Origin: Flavobacterium shii
GTDB taxonomy: Bacteria > Bacteroidota > Bacteroidia > Flavobacteriales > Flavobacteriaceae
Assembly: GCF_025847235.1 (NCBI RefSeq)
Contig: NZ_JAOZEW010000005.1
Location: forward strand, 182,699-246,698
Length of the DNA stretch: 64,000 nucleotides
Reading direction: 5' to 3'
Shown here: in pieces, positions 1-8,169 of the stretch
How the letters are laid out: every line of letters starts with the position of its first letter
How positions within the stretch are numbered: the stretch's first letter is position 1
Program-made: the position numbers and the translations under genes
The notes under the pieces: generated by a model
Databases searched by the model: none
What the model was told of the DNA's origin: nothing
What the model saw: the letters and a program-made list of their open reading frames with translations, nothing else

Positions 1-1
1 T

Positions 2-874
2 TCAAGTGGCTTCTTGGGAAAAATTCTTAAAAATAATTTCGTAAACGATGAGGTTTTAGAATTGAATAGAAAGAATGGCAATTTCCAGTATGCATTAGAA
101 AAAGAAATTCCTTGTTTTAATCATTTTTTTGACTTAATAATTCACTGTGCAGGGAAAGCACATAGTGTTCCAAAAACTGAAATTGATAAACAAGAATTCT
201 ATAATGTTAATGTAATTGGAACAGTAAATTTATTAAAAGGTTTGGAGAATTCAGGTTTACCGAATCGATTTGTTTTTATTAGCTCGGTTAGTGTTTATGG
301 ATTATCCTCAGGGAATAATATTAATGAAGATTATCCGCTTTTGGCTAAAGATCCTTATGGTTCAAGCAAAATTGAAGCAGAAGAGTTAGTACAAAAATGG
401 TGTAATGATAATAAAGTAATTTGTACTATTCTGAGATTACCTTTATTAGTTGGTAAAAAGCCTCCTGGAAATTTAGGTTCGATGGTTAAAGCAATCAATA
501 AAGGGTACTATTTTAATATCGGAGGTGGTGCTGCTAGAAAAAGTATGGTTTTAGCTAAAGATGTTGCCTCTTTCATCTCAATAGTTGCACCTCTGGGAGG
601 GATCTATAATCTTACAGATGGGGTTCATCCTAGTTTTAATACATTAAGTTTGGCAATTTCTAAAAATCAAAAAGAACAATTCAATTTACCGCTTCCCATT
701 GCTAAATTGATTGGGAAAATTGGGGATTTTTTAGGGAATAAAACTCCCGTCAATACGCAAAAAATAAAAAAAATAACTTTAGATTTAACATTTGACGATT
801 CTAAGGCTAGAACATTATTGAATTGGAAACCTCAATCAGTTTTGGACTATCTTGAAAATGAAAGCTTAGATTAA
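2..874 (+). CDS. NAD-dependent sugar epimerase/reductase, WbpV-like (5' partial)
   Basis: Extended short-chain dehydrogenase of the sugar-nucleotide epimerase/reductase family, acting in the cytoplasm on a UDP-linked 6-deoxy-4-keto-HexNAc. The reading frame is open to the window edge. Its first visible residues, SSGFLG, are the end of the N-terminal GxxGFxG NAD-binding motif, so the true start lies upstream and the TTG at 14 is not the start. The catalytic YxxxK is YGSSK (Tyr codon at 356) and the preceding strand ends FISSVSVYG. The LRLPLLVG and GNLGSMV segments resemble WbpV. The WbpL-like priming transferase lies 42 bp downstream; WbpV and WbpL pair in Pseudomonas O-antigen loci, where they make and load QuiNAc or FucNAc. 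Substrate is inferred; the family is clear. Confidence 0.8.
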   Translation, partial: SSGFLGKILKNNFVNDEVLELNRKNGNFQYALEKEIPCFNHFFDLIIHCAGKAHSVPKTEIDKQEFYNVNVIGTVNLLKGLENSGLPNRFVFISSVSVYGLSSGNNINEDYPLLAKDPYGSSKIEAEELVQKWCNDNKVICTILRLPLLVGKKPPGNLGSMVKAINKGYYFNIGGGAARKSMVLAKDVASFISIVAPLGGIYNLTDGVHPSFNTLSLAISKNQKEQFNLPLPIAKLIGKIGDFLGNKTPVNTQKIKKITLDLTFDDSKARTLLNWKPQSVLDYLENESLD

Positions 875-916
875 TTATATATTAGAAAAAACAATAAAAA
901 GCTTTATAAATAAATA

Positions 917-1882
917 ATGCAATACACAATATTAGGAATCATCTTGATGATTATAATGTTACTTTATTTTAAAGTAGCTAATCAATTTAATATTATAGAC
1001 AAGCCCAATGAAAGAAGTTCACATACTGAAATTACTTTAAGAGGTGGTGGGATTATTTTTTGGTTCTCTGCCTTATTGTATTTTATTCAACATATTCAAG
1101 ATAACTATTTTTTTTTTACGGGAATTACTTTAGTTAGCTTAGTTAGTTTTTGGGATGATATTCAAAGTTTATCAAATAAAATAAGAATCTCGGTTCATTT
1201 TCTAGCAATTACATTAATTTTTTATAACCTAAACGTTTTTAATTTGATGCCATTATATGGAGTCGTTATTACATATATTCTATCCATAGGATTAATTAAT
1301 GCTTATAACTTCATGGATGGGATAAATGGTATAACTGGTTTGTATACTTTGGTCGTAATGGGTTCGTTGTTATATGTAAACACAAGGATTCAATTATTTA
1401 TCGATGCAACTTTTATAAAATATGCGATGATTGCTAGTTTAGTTTTCTTATTTTTTAATTATAGAAAAAGAGCAAAATGCTTTGCAGGAGATATTGGTAG
1501 TATTGCTATCGCTTTTTGGGTAATTTATTTGATTTTGAAACTTATTCTAGTGACAAGTTCTGTAATTTGGCTTTTGTTTATGGCAGTTTATGGCGTTGAT
1601 GCAATATTTACCATTATACATCGACTGTATTTAAAGCAAAATATTTTTCAAGCACATCGTTTGCACTTTTATCAAATTTTAAGTAACGAATACAAAATTC
1701 AGCACAGATTGGTTGCTTTATATTATGCAATTGCTCAGATAGTGGTTTCTATTTTAGTTATATTTCTATACCAAAAAGTTCAAGATACATTATTATTTAT
1801 AATGATTATTGTGCCATTACTTTTAATTTATACTTTGAAGTTTTATTTGATTAACAAAAGTAATTTAAAATTAAATACATGA
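917..1882 (+). CDS. Polyprenyl-phosphate GlcNAc/FucNAc/QuiNAc-1-phosphate transferase (WecA/WbpL family)
   Basis: Integral membrane priming transferase (321 aa) of the PNPT family. It would move a HexNAc-1-phosphate from UDP onto undecaprenyl phosphate and so start glycan assembly on the inner face of the membrane. About ten hydrophobic segments are visible. Family motifs are present: DD at residues 80-81, NAYNFMDG with Asp134, FAGDIGS with Asp192, and HRLHFYQ at 247-253. NFMDGINGITG is typical of WbpL rather than MraY. It follows the WbpV-like gene closely, suggesting co-transcription. A second, unrelated priming enzyme closes the cluster at 42293. The exact sugar donor cannot be read from sequence. 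Confidence 0.88.
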   Translation: MQYTILGIILMIIMLLYFKVANQFNIIDKPNERSSHTEITLRGGGIIFWFSALLYFIQHIQDNYFFFTGITLVSLVSFWDDIQSLSNKIRISVHFLAITLIFYNLNVFNLMPLYGVVITYILSIGLINAYNFMDGINGITGLYTLVVMGSLLYVNTRIQLFIDATFIKYAMIASLVFLFFNYRKRAKCFAGDIGSIAIAFWVIYLILKLILVTSSVIWLLFMAVYGVDAIFTIIHRLYLKQNIFQAHRLHFYQILSNEYKIQHRLVALYYAIAQIVVSILVIFLYQKVQDTLLFIMIIVPLLLIYTLKFYLINKSNLKLNT

Positions 1883-1963
1883 AATCGACATGATTTAAAA
1901 AAATCAGAAAACAATAAAGAATGACGATTACATATTCAAATAAAAAACAAATATTATCTTCGT

Positions 1964-2389
1964 ATGAATCCAAAAATAATTCAAGGAGGGAGCTTTTCAG
2001 ACCATCGTGGAACTATTTCATATGTAAATGACTTTAGTTTTGCAGCTATTGAAAGGTTTTATGTTATTAGTAATTCCGATGAAAATCCTATACGTGCTTG
2101 GCAAGGGCATAAATTAGATACTAAAAATTTTTATTGTTTAAGTGGATCTTTTAAAATTCATTTTGTTAAAATAGATGATTGGGAAAATCCTTCGAAAGAC
2201 TTAACTATTGAAACTATAATTGTTTCTGATAACGATAGTAAAATAGTTCATATACCTTCAGGTTATGCGAATGCTATAGAATCTTTAGAAACAGATTCAA
2301 AACTAATTTCGTTTTCTACTTTGCCATTATCAAACGTTAGTGATGACGACGTTCGATTTGCGGCAGATTATTGGAAAATTAATGGATAA
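1964..2389 (+). CDS. Cupin-fold sugar epimerase/isomerase (WxcM/RmlC-like)
   Basis: Small protein (141 aa) with the double-stranded beta-helix pattern of WxcM/FdtA/RmlC-like sugar-nucleotide isomerases. GGSFSDHRG at the N-terminus, RAWQGHKL in the middle and IPSGYANAIE near the C-terminus match the usual order of RG, RxxHxH-like and PxGxxH-like elements; in the last the expected His is replaced (GYANAI). It may act as a 3,4-ketoisomerase or 3,5-epimerase on a keto-deoxysugar nucleotide. It overlaps the next aminotransferase by 8 bp, a common pairing for amino-deoxysugar synthesis. The product sugar is unknown. It could also be a non-catalytic cupin. Confidence 0.6.
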   Translation: MNPKIIQGGSFSDHRGTISYVNDFSFAAIERFYVISNSDENPIRAWQGHKLDTKNFYCLSGSFKIHFVKIDDWENPSKDLTIETIIVSDNDSKIVHIPSGYANAIESLETDSKLISFSTLPLSNVSDDDVRFAADYWKING

Positions 2390-3521
2390 AAAAAGGATTT
2401 ATTTATCTCTTTCTCAACAAAGTGGTTTTGAACAGGCTTATGTTGAGAAAGCTTTAGAAACAAATTGGATAACTTCTGGTGGGCCAAATGTTGATCAATT
2501 TGAAAAGGAATTAGAGGACTATCTTAAAGATGAATCTTTTATCACCGCTTTAAATTCAGGAACATCAGCGATTCATCTGGCTTTAATTTTATTAGGGGTT
2601 AATACTGGAGATGAAGTTATTTGTCAAAGTATGACTTTTTCAGCTTCAGCTAACCCAATTTTATATCAAGGCGGAATCCCTGTTTTTGTTGATAGTGAAT
2701 TGGAAACATGGAATATCTGTCCGGAAAATCTTGAAATTGCGATCAAAGACAGAATTAAAAAAGGCAAAAAACCTAAAGCAATAATTACAGTCCATTTGTA
2801 CGGTAGTCCTTATAAGATTGATGAAATACATGCGGTTGCAGATAGATATGAAATTCCAATTATTGAAGATAGTGCCGAAGCTCTTGGAAGTTCTTATAAA
2901 GAGAAAAAATGTGGTACTTTTGGCGCATTTGGAATTCTTTCATTCAATGGAAATAAGATAATCACTACTTCTAGTGGAGGCGCATTGATTTCGAATTCTT
3001 TTGCTATCAAAGAAAAAGCGATTTTTTATGCGAATCAGTCTAAAGATTATGCCGCTCATTATCAGCATAGTGAAATTGGATACAATTATAGAATGAGTAA
3101 TATTTGTGCAGGAATAGGGCTAGGTCAATTTGAAATTTTAAATAAAAATGTAATTACAAGAAGAGAAAATCATTCTTTTTACAAAAAGGTGTTTCAAGAA
3201 ATAGAAGATGTAAAGCTTTTTGAAGTTATTAGTGATGATTATTATTCAAATTACTGGCTAAATACTATTTTAATAGAACCTGATAAAGAAAAAGGTATAA
3301 ACACAGAAAGTTTAAGAATAGCTTTTGAAAATCAAAATATTGAAACGCGTCCGTTATGGAAACCGATGCACATGCAGCCAATTTTTGAAAAATATCCTTA
3401 TTATGGAAATAAAATTGCTGAAAATTTATTTGAAAAAGGATTATGTTTGCCATCAGGTTCAAATCTAACAATTGAAGATAAAAATAGAATTAAAGAGGTA
3501 ATAGAAGCCTTTTTTGATTAA
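2382..3521 (+). CDS. UDP-4-amino-4,6-dideoxy-GlcNAc transaminase-like (PglE/EpsN/LegC family)
   Basis: PLP-dependent aminotransferase of the DegT/DnrJ/EryC1/StrS family (379 aa). The ATG at 2382 is preferred to upstream codons because KRIYLSLSQQSG then aligns with the family N-terminus and gives an 8 bp overlap with the cupin gene. The internal-aldimine lysine is K192 in FNGNKIITTSSGG; EDSAEALGSSY precedes it, and ETRPLWKPMH and CLPSG lie near the end. From memory these segments match Campylobacter PglE closely, which aminates the 4-keto group of UDP-4-keto-6-deoxy-GlcNAc on the way to bacillosamine or legionaminic acid. The dehydratase at 5983 could supply its substrate. The adjacent cupin leaves a 3-amino sugar role as an alternative. 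Confidence 0.82.
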   Translation: MDKKRIYLSLSQQSGFEQAYVEKALETNWITSGGPNVDQFEKELEDYLKDESFITALNSGTSAIHLALILLGVNTGDEVICQSMTFSASANPILYQGGIPVFVDSELETWNICPENLEIAIKDRIKKGKKPKAIITVHLYGSPYKIDEIHAVADRYEIPIIEDSAEALGSSYKEKKCGTFGAFGILSFNGNKIITTSSGGALISNSFAIKEKAIFYANQSKDYAAHYQHSEIGYNYRMSNICAGIGLGQFEILNKNVITRRENHSFYKKVFQEIEDVKLFEVISDDYYSNYWLNTILIEPDKEKGINTESLRIAFENQNIETRPLWKPMHMQPIFEKYPYYGNKIAENLFEKGLCLPSGSNLTIEDKNRIKEVIEAFFD

Positions 3522-3551
3522 ATAAAAAATAAAGAAGAATTATATTTTAAT

Positions 3552-4100
3552 ATGAAAATCGAAGAAACGTTTATAAAAGATTTAGTAGTTGTAGAGCCAA
3601 CTGTTTTTGGCGATGAAAGAGGCTATTTTTTTGAATCATATAGTAAAACTAAATTTGAAGATTTGGGAATTACTATCGATTTTGTACAGGATAATCAGTC
3701 TTTCTCAAAAAAAGGAACTTTACGTGGCTTACATTACCAAAATCCTCCTTTTGCACAAACTAAATTGGTTAGGGTTTTAGAAGGTGAAATTATTGATGTT
3801 GCTGTAGATTTAAGAAAAGATTCTCCTACTTATGGAAAATCGTTTAGTGTTTTATTATCAGCAGAAAATAAAAAACAATTATTAGTTCCACAAGGGTTTG
3901 CTCATGGTTTTTCAGTTATTAGCGAAACGGCTTCTGTAATGTATAAATGTGATCAGTTTTATAATAAAGCATCTGAAGGTGGAATTAAATTTGACGATCC
4001 ATCTTTAAATATTGATTGGGGAATGGATTTGAAAGATGCTATTGTTTCTGAAAAAGATCAAATACTTCCTTTTATAGACAAATGTAATAGTTTATTCTAA
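3552..4100 (+). CDS. rmlC: dTDP-4-dehydrorhamnose 3,5-epimerase
   Basis: Third enzyme of dTDP-L-rhamnose synthesis; it epimerises C3 and C5 of dTDP-4-keto-6-deoxy-glucose in the cytoplasm. The protein is 182 aa, the normal length. It shows DERGYFFESY near residue 21, RGLHYQ with the catalytic-base histidine H61, KLVRVLEGEIIDVAVDLR, PQGFAHGF and the tyrosine of MYKCDQFY at 131. The stop codon overlaps the rmlD start by 1 bp (TAATG), so the two are translationally linked. It forms a rmlC-rmlD-rmlA block; rmlB is absent from the window. Confidence 0.95.
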   Translation: MKIEETFIKDLVVVEPTVFGDERGYFFESYSKTKFEDLGITIDFVQDNQSFSKKGTLRGLHYQNPPFAQTKLVRVLEGEIIDVAVDLRKDSPTYGKSFSVLLSAENKKQLLVPQGFAHGFSVISETASVMYKCDQFYNKASEGGIKFDDPSLNIDWGMDLKDAIVSEKDQILPFIDKCNSLF

Positions 4101-4945
4101 TGGAAAAAATTCTTGTAACTGGCGCAAATGGACAATTAGGATCTGAATTAGCTGTTTTATCATTGAATTATCCTCAATATGAATGGATATTTGCTGATAG
4201 AACTAAAATCACTTTAAATGATTTAGAAGCTCTTCAAATTCAATTAGAAGAAATTAAACCGAATATAATATTTAATTGTGGTGCTTATACGGCGGTCGAT
4301 AAAGCTGAGACAGAAAAAGAAATTGCTTTTAAAATAAACCATTTAGCCGTTGAATTAATCGCAAAATATACTTTCGAGAATAATGCAAAATTAATACATA
4401 TTTCGACTGATTACGTTTTTGATGGATCCTCTTCAATTGCATTAAATGAAGAGGAAGAAACGAATCCTATAAATGTTTATGGAGCTAGTAAAAGAGATGG
4501 CGAAATTGCTTGTTTGAAAGTAAATCCAAAATCAATTATCATAAGAACTTCTTGGGTATATAGTAAATTTGGAAATAATTTTGTTAAGACTATGCAACGT
4601 TTGATGCAGGAAAGAGAAGCTATAAATGTGGTTAACGATCAAATAGGTTCACCTACATATGCTGCCGATCTTGCTCAGACAATGATTGATATTTTAGAAT
4701 TTCCGGAGTGGATTGCTGGAATTTACAATTATTCAAACGAAGGCGAAATAAGTTGGTATGAATTTGCTTTGGCGATAAAAGAACTTGGCGGATATAATTG
4801 TAATGTAGGAGGAATACCGTCAGTATCTTATCCAACTCCTGCAAAACGTCCAGAATTTTCATTGTTAGATAAGAAAAAGATTAAGAATACTTATAATCTG
4901 GATATACCACATTATAAAGAGAGTTTGGAAAAAATGTTTGTATAA
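4100..4945 (+). CDS. rmlD: dTDP-4-dehydrorhamnose reductase
   Basis: Last enzyme of dTDP-L-rhamnose synthesis, reducing dTDP-4-keto-rhamnose with NAD(P)H. Rossmann motif GANGQLG at residues 8-14, ISTDYVFDG around 101-109, and the catalytic pair Y127/K131 in VYGASKR are all in place. The C-terminal half has RTSWVY, DQIGSPTYAADLA and RPEFSLLDKKK, typical of RmlD. Length (281 aa) is normal. It starts on the last base of rmlC. An 84 bp gap holding a long inverted repeat separates it from rmlA. Confidence 0.95.
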   Translation: MEKILVTGANGQLGSELAVLSLNYPQYEWIFADRTKITLNDLEALQIQLEEIKPNIIFNCGAYTAVDKAETEKEIAFKINHLAVELIAKYTFENNAKLIHISTDYVFDGSSSIALNEEEETNPINVYGASKRDGEIACLKVNPKSIIIRTSWVYSKFGNNFVKTMQRLMQEREAINVVNDQIGSPTYAADLAQTMIDILEFPEWIAGIYNYSNEGEISWYEFALAIKELGGYNCNVGGIPSVSYPTPAKRPEFSLLDKKKIKNTYNLDIPHYKESLEKMFV

Positions 4946-4954
4946 ATAAAGCTG

Positions 4955-5015
4955 GATCTCAGATTTTAAATTTTTGGATTCAATTTAAATAATCTAAAAT
5001 TTAAAATCTGAGATC
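4955..5015. repeat. 20-bp perfect inverted repeat between rmlD and rmlA
   Basis: Arms 4955-4974 and 4996-5015 are perfect reverse complements (20 nt, core gatctcagattttaaattt) around a 21 nt loop. It fills most of the rmlD-rmlA gap and ends 14 bp before the rmlA start. As RNA it would form a strong hairpin. The base of the stem is followed by an A-rich, not U-rich, stretch, so it is not a standard intrinsic terminator on this strand. It could be an mRNA-stabilising or attenuating hairpin, or an interspersed repeat. Confidence 0.85.
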
Positions 5016-5029
5016 TAAAATAAAAATTT

Positions 5030-5914
5030 ATGAAAGGAATTATTTTAGCAGGAGGTTCAGGTACAAGATTACACCCATTAACACTTGCGATGAGCAAGCA
5101 AATGATGCCAGTGTACGATAAACCAATGATTTATTATCCACTATCAACTTTGATGATGGCAGGGATAAATGAGATTTTAATTATTTCAACTCCACATGAT
5201 CTACCAAATTTTAAAAAATTACTTGGTGACGGTGAAAACTTAGGCTGCAAATTTAGTTATGCAGAACAGGCTATTCCAAACGGATTAGCACAAGCTTTTG
5301 TAATTGGTGAAGAATTCATCGGAGATGATGATGTCGCTTTAATTTTAGGAGACAATATATTTTTTGGAGCTAATATGCAAGAACTATTGCGTTCTAATAC
5401 AAAACCTAATGGAGGAGTGGTTTTTGCTTACCATGTTTCGGATCCGGAACGTTATGGAGTAGTAGAATTTGATCAGGATTTAAAAGCTATTTCTATTGAA
5501 GAAAAACCAGAGAATCCTAAATCTAATTATGCAGTTCCAGGATTATATTTTTATGATAATTCGGTTGTTGAAATAGCCAAAAATATCAAACCTAGTGCAC
5601 GTGGTGAATATGAAATTACCGATGTAAATAAAGTGTATCTTTTAAAAGAAGCTTTAAAAGTTGGAATCTTAAGTAGAGGTACGGCTTGGCTTGATACAGG
5701 AACTTTTAATAGTTTGATGCAAGCAGGTCAGTTTGTACAGGTGTTAGAAGAACGACAAGGCCTAAAAGTGGGTTGTATTGAAGAAATTGCTTGGCGACAA
5801 GGTTTTATTAATGATACTCAACTTGAAGAATTAGCATTACCACTTGTTAAATCAGGTTATGGCACTTATTTGATGGATTTTTTGAAGCAAAAGAAAACAG
5901 GTCCGAAATTTTAA
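5030..5914 (+). CDS. rmlA: Glucose-1-phosphate thymidylyltransferase
   Basis: Makes dTDP-glucose from dTTP and glucose-1-phosphate, the entry step for dTDP-rhamnose and for dTDP-4-amino-sugars such as the WecE product. The N-terminal nucleotidyltransferase signature is GGSGTRLHP (residues 8-16), followed by [36 protein letters not shown] and the WLDTGTF segment are also typical. Length 294 aa matches RmlA. It is the most highly conserved gene of the rml block. A long hairpin precedes it, and a possible promoter follows it in front of the dehydratase gene. Confidence 0.96.
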   Translation: MKGIILAGGSGTRLHPLTLAMSKQMMPVYDKPMIYYPLSTLMMAGINEILIISTPHDLPNFKKLLGDGENLGCKFSYAEQAIPNGLAQAFVIGEEFIGDDDVALILGDNIFFGANMQELLRSNTKPNGGVVFAYHVSDPERYGVVEFDQDLKAISIEEKPENPKSNYAVPGLYFYDNSVVEIAKNIKPSARGEYEITDVNKVYLLKEALKVGILSRGTAWLDTGTFNSLMQAGQFVQVLEERQGLKVGCIEEIAWRQGFINDTQLEELALPLVKSGYGTYLMDFLKQKKTGPKF

Positions 5915-5935
5915 TCTTTTGAATTCATTATTTCG

Positions 5936-5943
5936 TATTTTTG
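5936..5943 (+). promoter_or_regulatory. Candidate -7 promoter element (TAttTTTG)
   Basis: TATTTTTG matches the Bacteroidota sigma-A -7 consensus TAnnTTTG and lies 40 bp before the TTG start of the dehydratase gene. No well-spaced TTTG -33 box is seen (the nearest TTTTG is only 14 nt upstream), so this is a weak call. Confidence 0.4.
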
Positions 5944-5982
5944 TAATTATTATCGCACTCAGTAATTTTAAGACTAATTAAT

Positions 5983-7947
5983 TTGAATAATAAACCAACT
6001 ACTCTGGCAATTTTATTTGCTAAATACTTTTCTATAGCAAACATGAGGCTTAATATTCATAATCTTAGCTATCTGCCTAGATGGATTATAGTTTTAATGG
6101 ATGTAATGGTCTTGATCTTCTCTTTTACATTTACTTATTTATTGTTTAAGGGGACTGGACTAGGTTATATCGTTACACATCATGAGTTCTATTTCGTTGG
6201 ATCACTTTTATTTGTTAATATTTTTTTCTTTTGGTTATTTAGAACTTATTCAGGTATAATAAGACATTCATCCTACATTGACGCAATCAAATTACTGTTT
6301 TCGCAAATGTCAGTATTGGTTGTTTTTTTGTTTTTCAATTTTGTATTTGAATTATATCATGGTGATAAAGCATTTTTAAATACAGCACTTTTTATCAATA
6401 TTGTACTTTCATTTTGTGGTTTATTTTTATATCGAGTAGTTGTTAAACAGACATTTGAACTTTATTTTGCAGAAAAAAATAATAGTAAATTAATCAGAAC
6501 TATTATTTATGGAACTGATGCCAATGCTATATCAGTAGCTAATGCATTAAAGTTTGAAACTCCATCTCGTTTTAAAATCGTAGGATTTGTAGATAAAAAT
6601 AATCAGAATGCATCTAAAAGGATGTTGGATTTACCAATCTTGATTCAAAAGAAAAGGTTGCCTGCATTAATGCGTTCAGTTGCCGCAGAAGGTTTGATCA
6701 TTGCGGATAAAAGTTTATCTAAAGAAGAACAGCTAATTATCGTAGATCAGTGCTTAGAGTTTAATTATAGAGTATATACAGTACCGTTAATTTCTGATTG
6801 GGAAAATCAAAAAGAAATTTCTCAAAAAGTAAAAAATATTCAGATTGAAGATTTGCTAGAAAGAAAACCAATTGTATTGGATAGCAAGTCGATATCTAAA
6901 CAGTTAAAGGATAAAACTATTTTAATTACTGGAGCTGCAGGATCAATTGGTAGTGAAATAGTAAGACAAGTATTAGGGTTTAATCCTAGAAATATAATTT
7001 TGTTAGATCAGGCAGAAACACCACTACATAGTCTTTGTTTGGAAACACAAAGTATGATTTCAGATTCACAAATCCATGCAGTAATCGCCGATGTGAAGAG
7101 TAAAGAAGCTATGGAAAGGGTTTTTAAAGTTTACGGGCCACAAGTTGTTTTCCATGCTGCAGCCTATAAACATGTGCCATTGATGGAAGGAAATCCATCT
7201 CAGGCAATTTTAACGAATATAGAAGGTACTAAAAACTTAGCCGATTTAGCTTGTAAATATAAAGTAAAGAAATTCGTAATGGTTTCTACAGACAAAGCTG
7301 TAAATCCAAGTAATGTCATGGGAGCCAGTAAACGTATTGCCGAAAAATACGTACAATCATTACACTTAAAAAATCAGAAGGAACGGGGTAATGATACTAC
7401 AAAATTTATTACTACTCGTTTTGGAAATGTATTGGGGTCTAACGGATCAGTAGTTCCTTTGTTTACCAAGCAAATTGCTGAAGGGGGACCACTTACTATA
7501 ACGCATCCGGATATTATTAGATATTTTATGACAATTCCAGAAGCGTGCCAGTTGGTTCTTGAAGCTGGTGCAATGGGTAATGGAGGTGAAATTTATATTT
7601 TTGACATGGGTAAACCTGTTCGAATTATTGATTTGGCTAGGAAGATGATAAAATTAGCAGGATTTATACCCGAAAAGGAAATTAAGATTCAGATAGTTGG
7701 ACTAAGACCAGGAGAAAAACTTTTTGAAGAATTACTAAATGATACCTCAAAAACACTTCCTACATATCATAATAAAATCATGATTGCCGAAGAAATTCAG
7801 GATGAATATGAGACGTTACATATTGAAATTGATGAACTAATTGGTATATCTAAATTTTTTGATAATGACGATATCGTTGCTAAAATGAAGAAAATTGTAC
7901 CAGAATTTAAAAGTATGAATTCTAGTTTCGAGATTTTGGATAAATAA
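5983..7947 (+). CDS. Membrane-bound UDP-GlcNAc 4,6-dehydratase (FlaA1/CapD/PglF/WbpM type)
   Basis: Long-form 4,6-dehydratase (654 aa) anchored in the inner membrane. Four transmembrane helices lie at about 33-52, 66-90, 105-125 and 133-152. A CoA-binding-like Rossmann domain follows (about 170-280), then the catalytic SDR domain with GAAGSIGSE at 317-325. The usual YxxxK tyrosine is replaced by methionine (NVMGASKR, M446/K450), and STDKAVNP lies at 435-442; this is the hallmark of the WbpM/PglF/CapD family. It removes water from UDP-GlcNAc to give the 4-keto-6-deoxy sugar that could feed both the WbpV-like reductase (QuiNAc/FucNAc) and the PglE-like aminotransferase (bacillosamine). A TTG start is used unless translation begins at ATG 6043; the TTG keeps 20 extra residues. 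Confidence 0.9.
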   Translation: MNNKPTTLAILFAKYFSIANMRLNIHNLSYLPRWIIVLMDVMVLIFSFTFTYLLFKGTGLGYIVTHHEFYFVGSLLFVNIFFFWLFRTYSGIIRHSSYIDAIKLLFSQMSVLVVFLFFNFVFELYHGDKAFLNTALFINIVLSFCGLFLYRVVVKQTFELYFAEKNNSKLIRTIIYGTDANAISVANALKFETPSRFKIVGFVDKNNQNASKRMLDLPILIQKKRLPALMRSVAAEGLIIADKSLSKEEQLIIVDQCLEFNYRVYTVPLISDWENQKEISQKVKNIQIEDLLERKPIVLDSKSISKQLKDKTILITGAAGSIGSEIVRQVLGFNPRNIILLDQAETPLHSLCLETQSMISDSQIHAVIADVKSKEAMERVFKVYGPQVVFHAAAYKHVPLMEGNPSQAILTNIEGTKNLADLACKYKVKKFVMVSTDKAVNPSNVMGASKRIAEKYVQSLHLKNQKERGNDTTKFITTRFGNVLGSNGSVVPLFTKQIAEGGPLTITHPDIIRYFMTIPEACQLVLEAGAMGNGGEIYIFDMGKPVRIIDLARKMIKLAGFIPEKEIKIQIVGLRPGEKLFEELLNDTSKTLPTYHNKIMIAEEIQDEYETLHIEIDELIGISKFFDNDDIVAKMKKIVPEFKSMNSSFEILDK

Positions 7948-7991
7948 ATTTATAGGCGTAAAGATATACTTGTGCTTTAAATTCTTATAAT

Positions 7992-8030
7992 AAGGTGTTT
8001 TTTGTATAAAAGACACCTTTTCTGTTTTTT
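7992..8030 (+). terminator. Rho-independent terminator after the dehydratase gene
   Basis: Stem 7992-8003 with 8008-8019 (aaggtgtttttt against aaaagacacctt, one G-U pair), 4 nt loop gtat, followed by tttctgtttttt. It lies 45 bp past the dehydratase stop and separates the sugar-nucleotide block from the ABC-transporter operon. Confidence 0.75.
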
Positions 8031-8082
8031 ACTATTTAAAATACAAATACAGTAGATAATAATGATCATTTAATGAAATCAT

Positions 8083-8090
8083 TATATTTG
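8083..8090 (+). promoter_or_regulatory. Candidate -7 promoter element of the export/glycosyltransferase operon
   Basis: TATATTTG is a perfect TAnnTTTG match 79 bp before the wzm start and just after the terminator at 7992-8030, where a new transcript should begin. A clear TTTG -33 box at 19 nt spacing is not visible. A 10 bp palindrome (aatgatcatt, 8061-8070) sits just upstream and might be an operator, but this is speculative. Confidence 0.5.
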
Positions 8091-8169
8091 CAATTAATAA
8101 TACCACTGTTTTTAGTCTTAAAAATTGAGTAACAGTTACTTGTTTTTAAAATAGAATCTTAAAATACTG

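Noticed and set aside
2340..2381. Longer start of the PglE-like aminotransferase at 2340
   Set aside because: The added 14 residues come from the overlapping cupin frame; the ATG at 2382 matches the family N-terminus.
8061..8083. Palindrome aatgatcatt and a nearby aatgaaatcatt as an operator of the wzm operon
   Set aside because: Short AT-rich palindromes are expected by chance in this base composition; kept only as a remark under the promoter.
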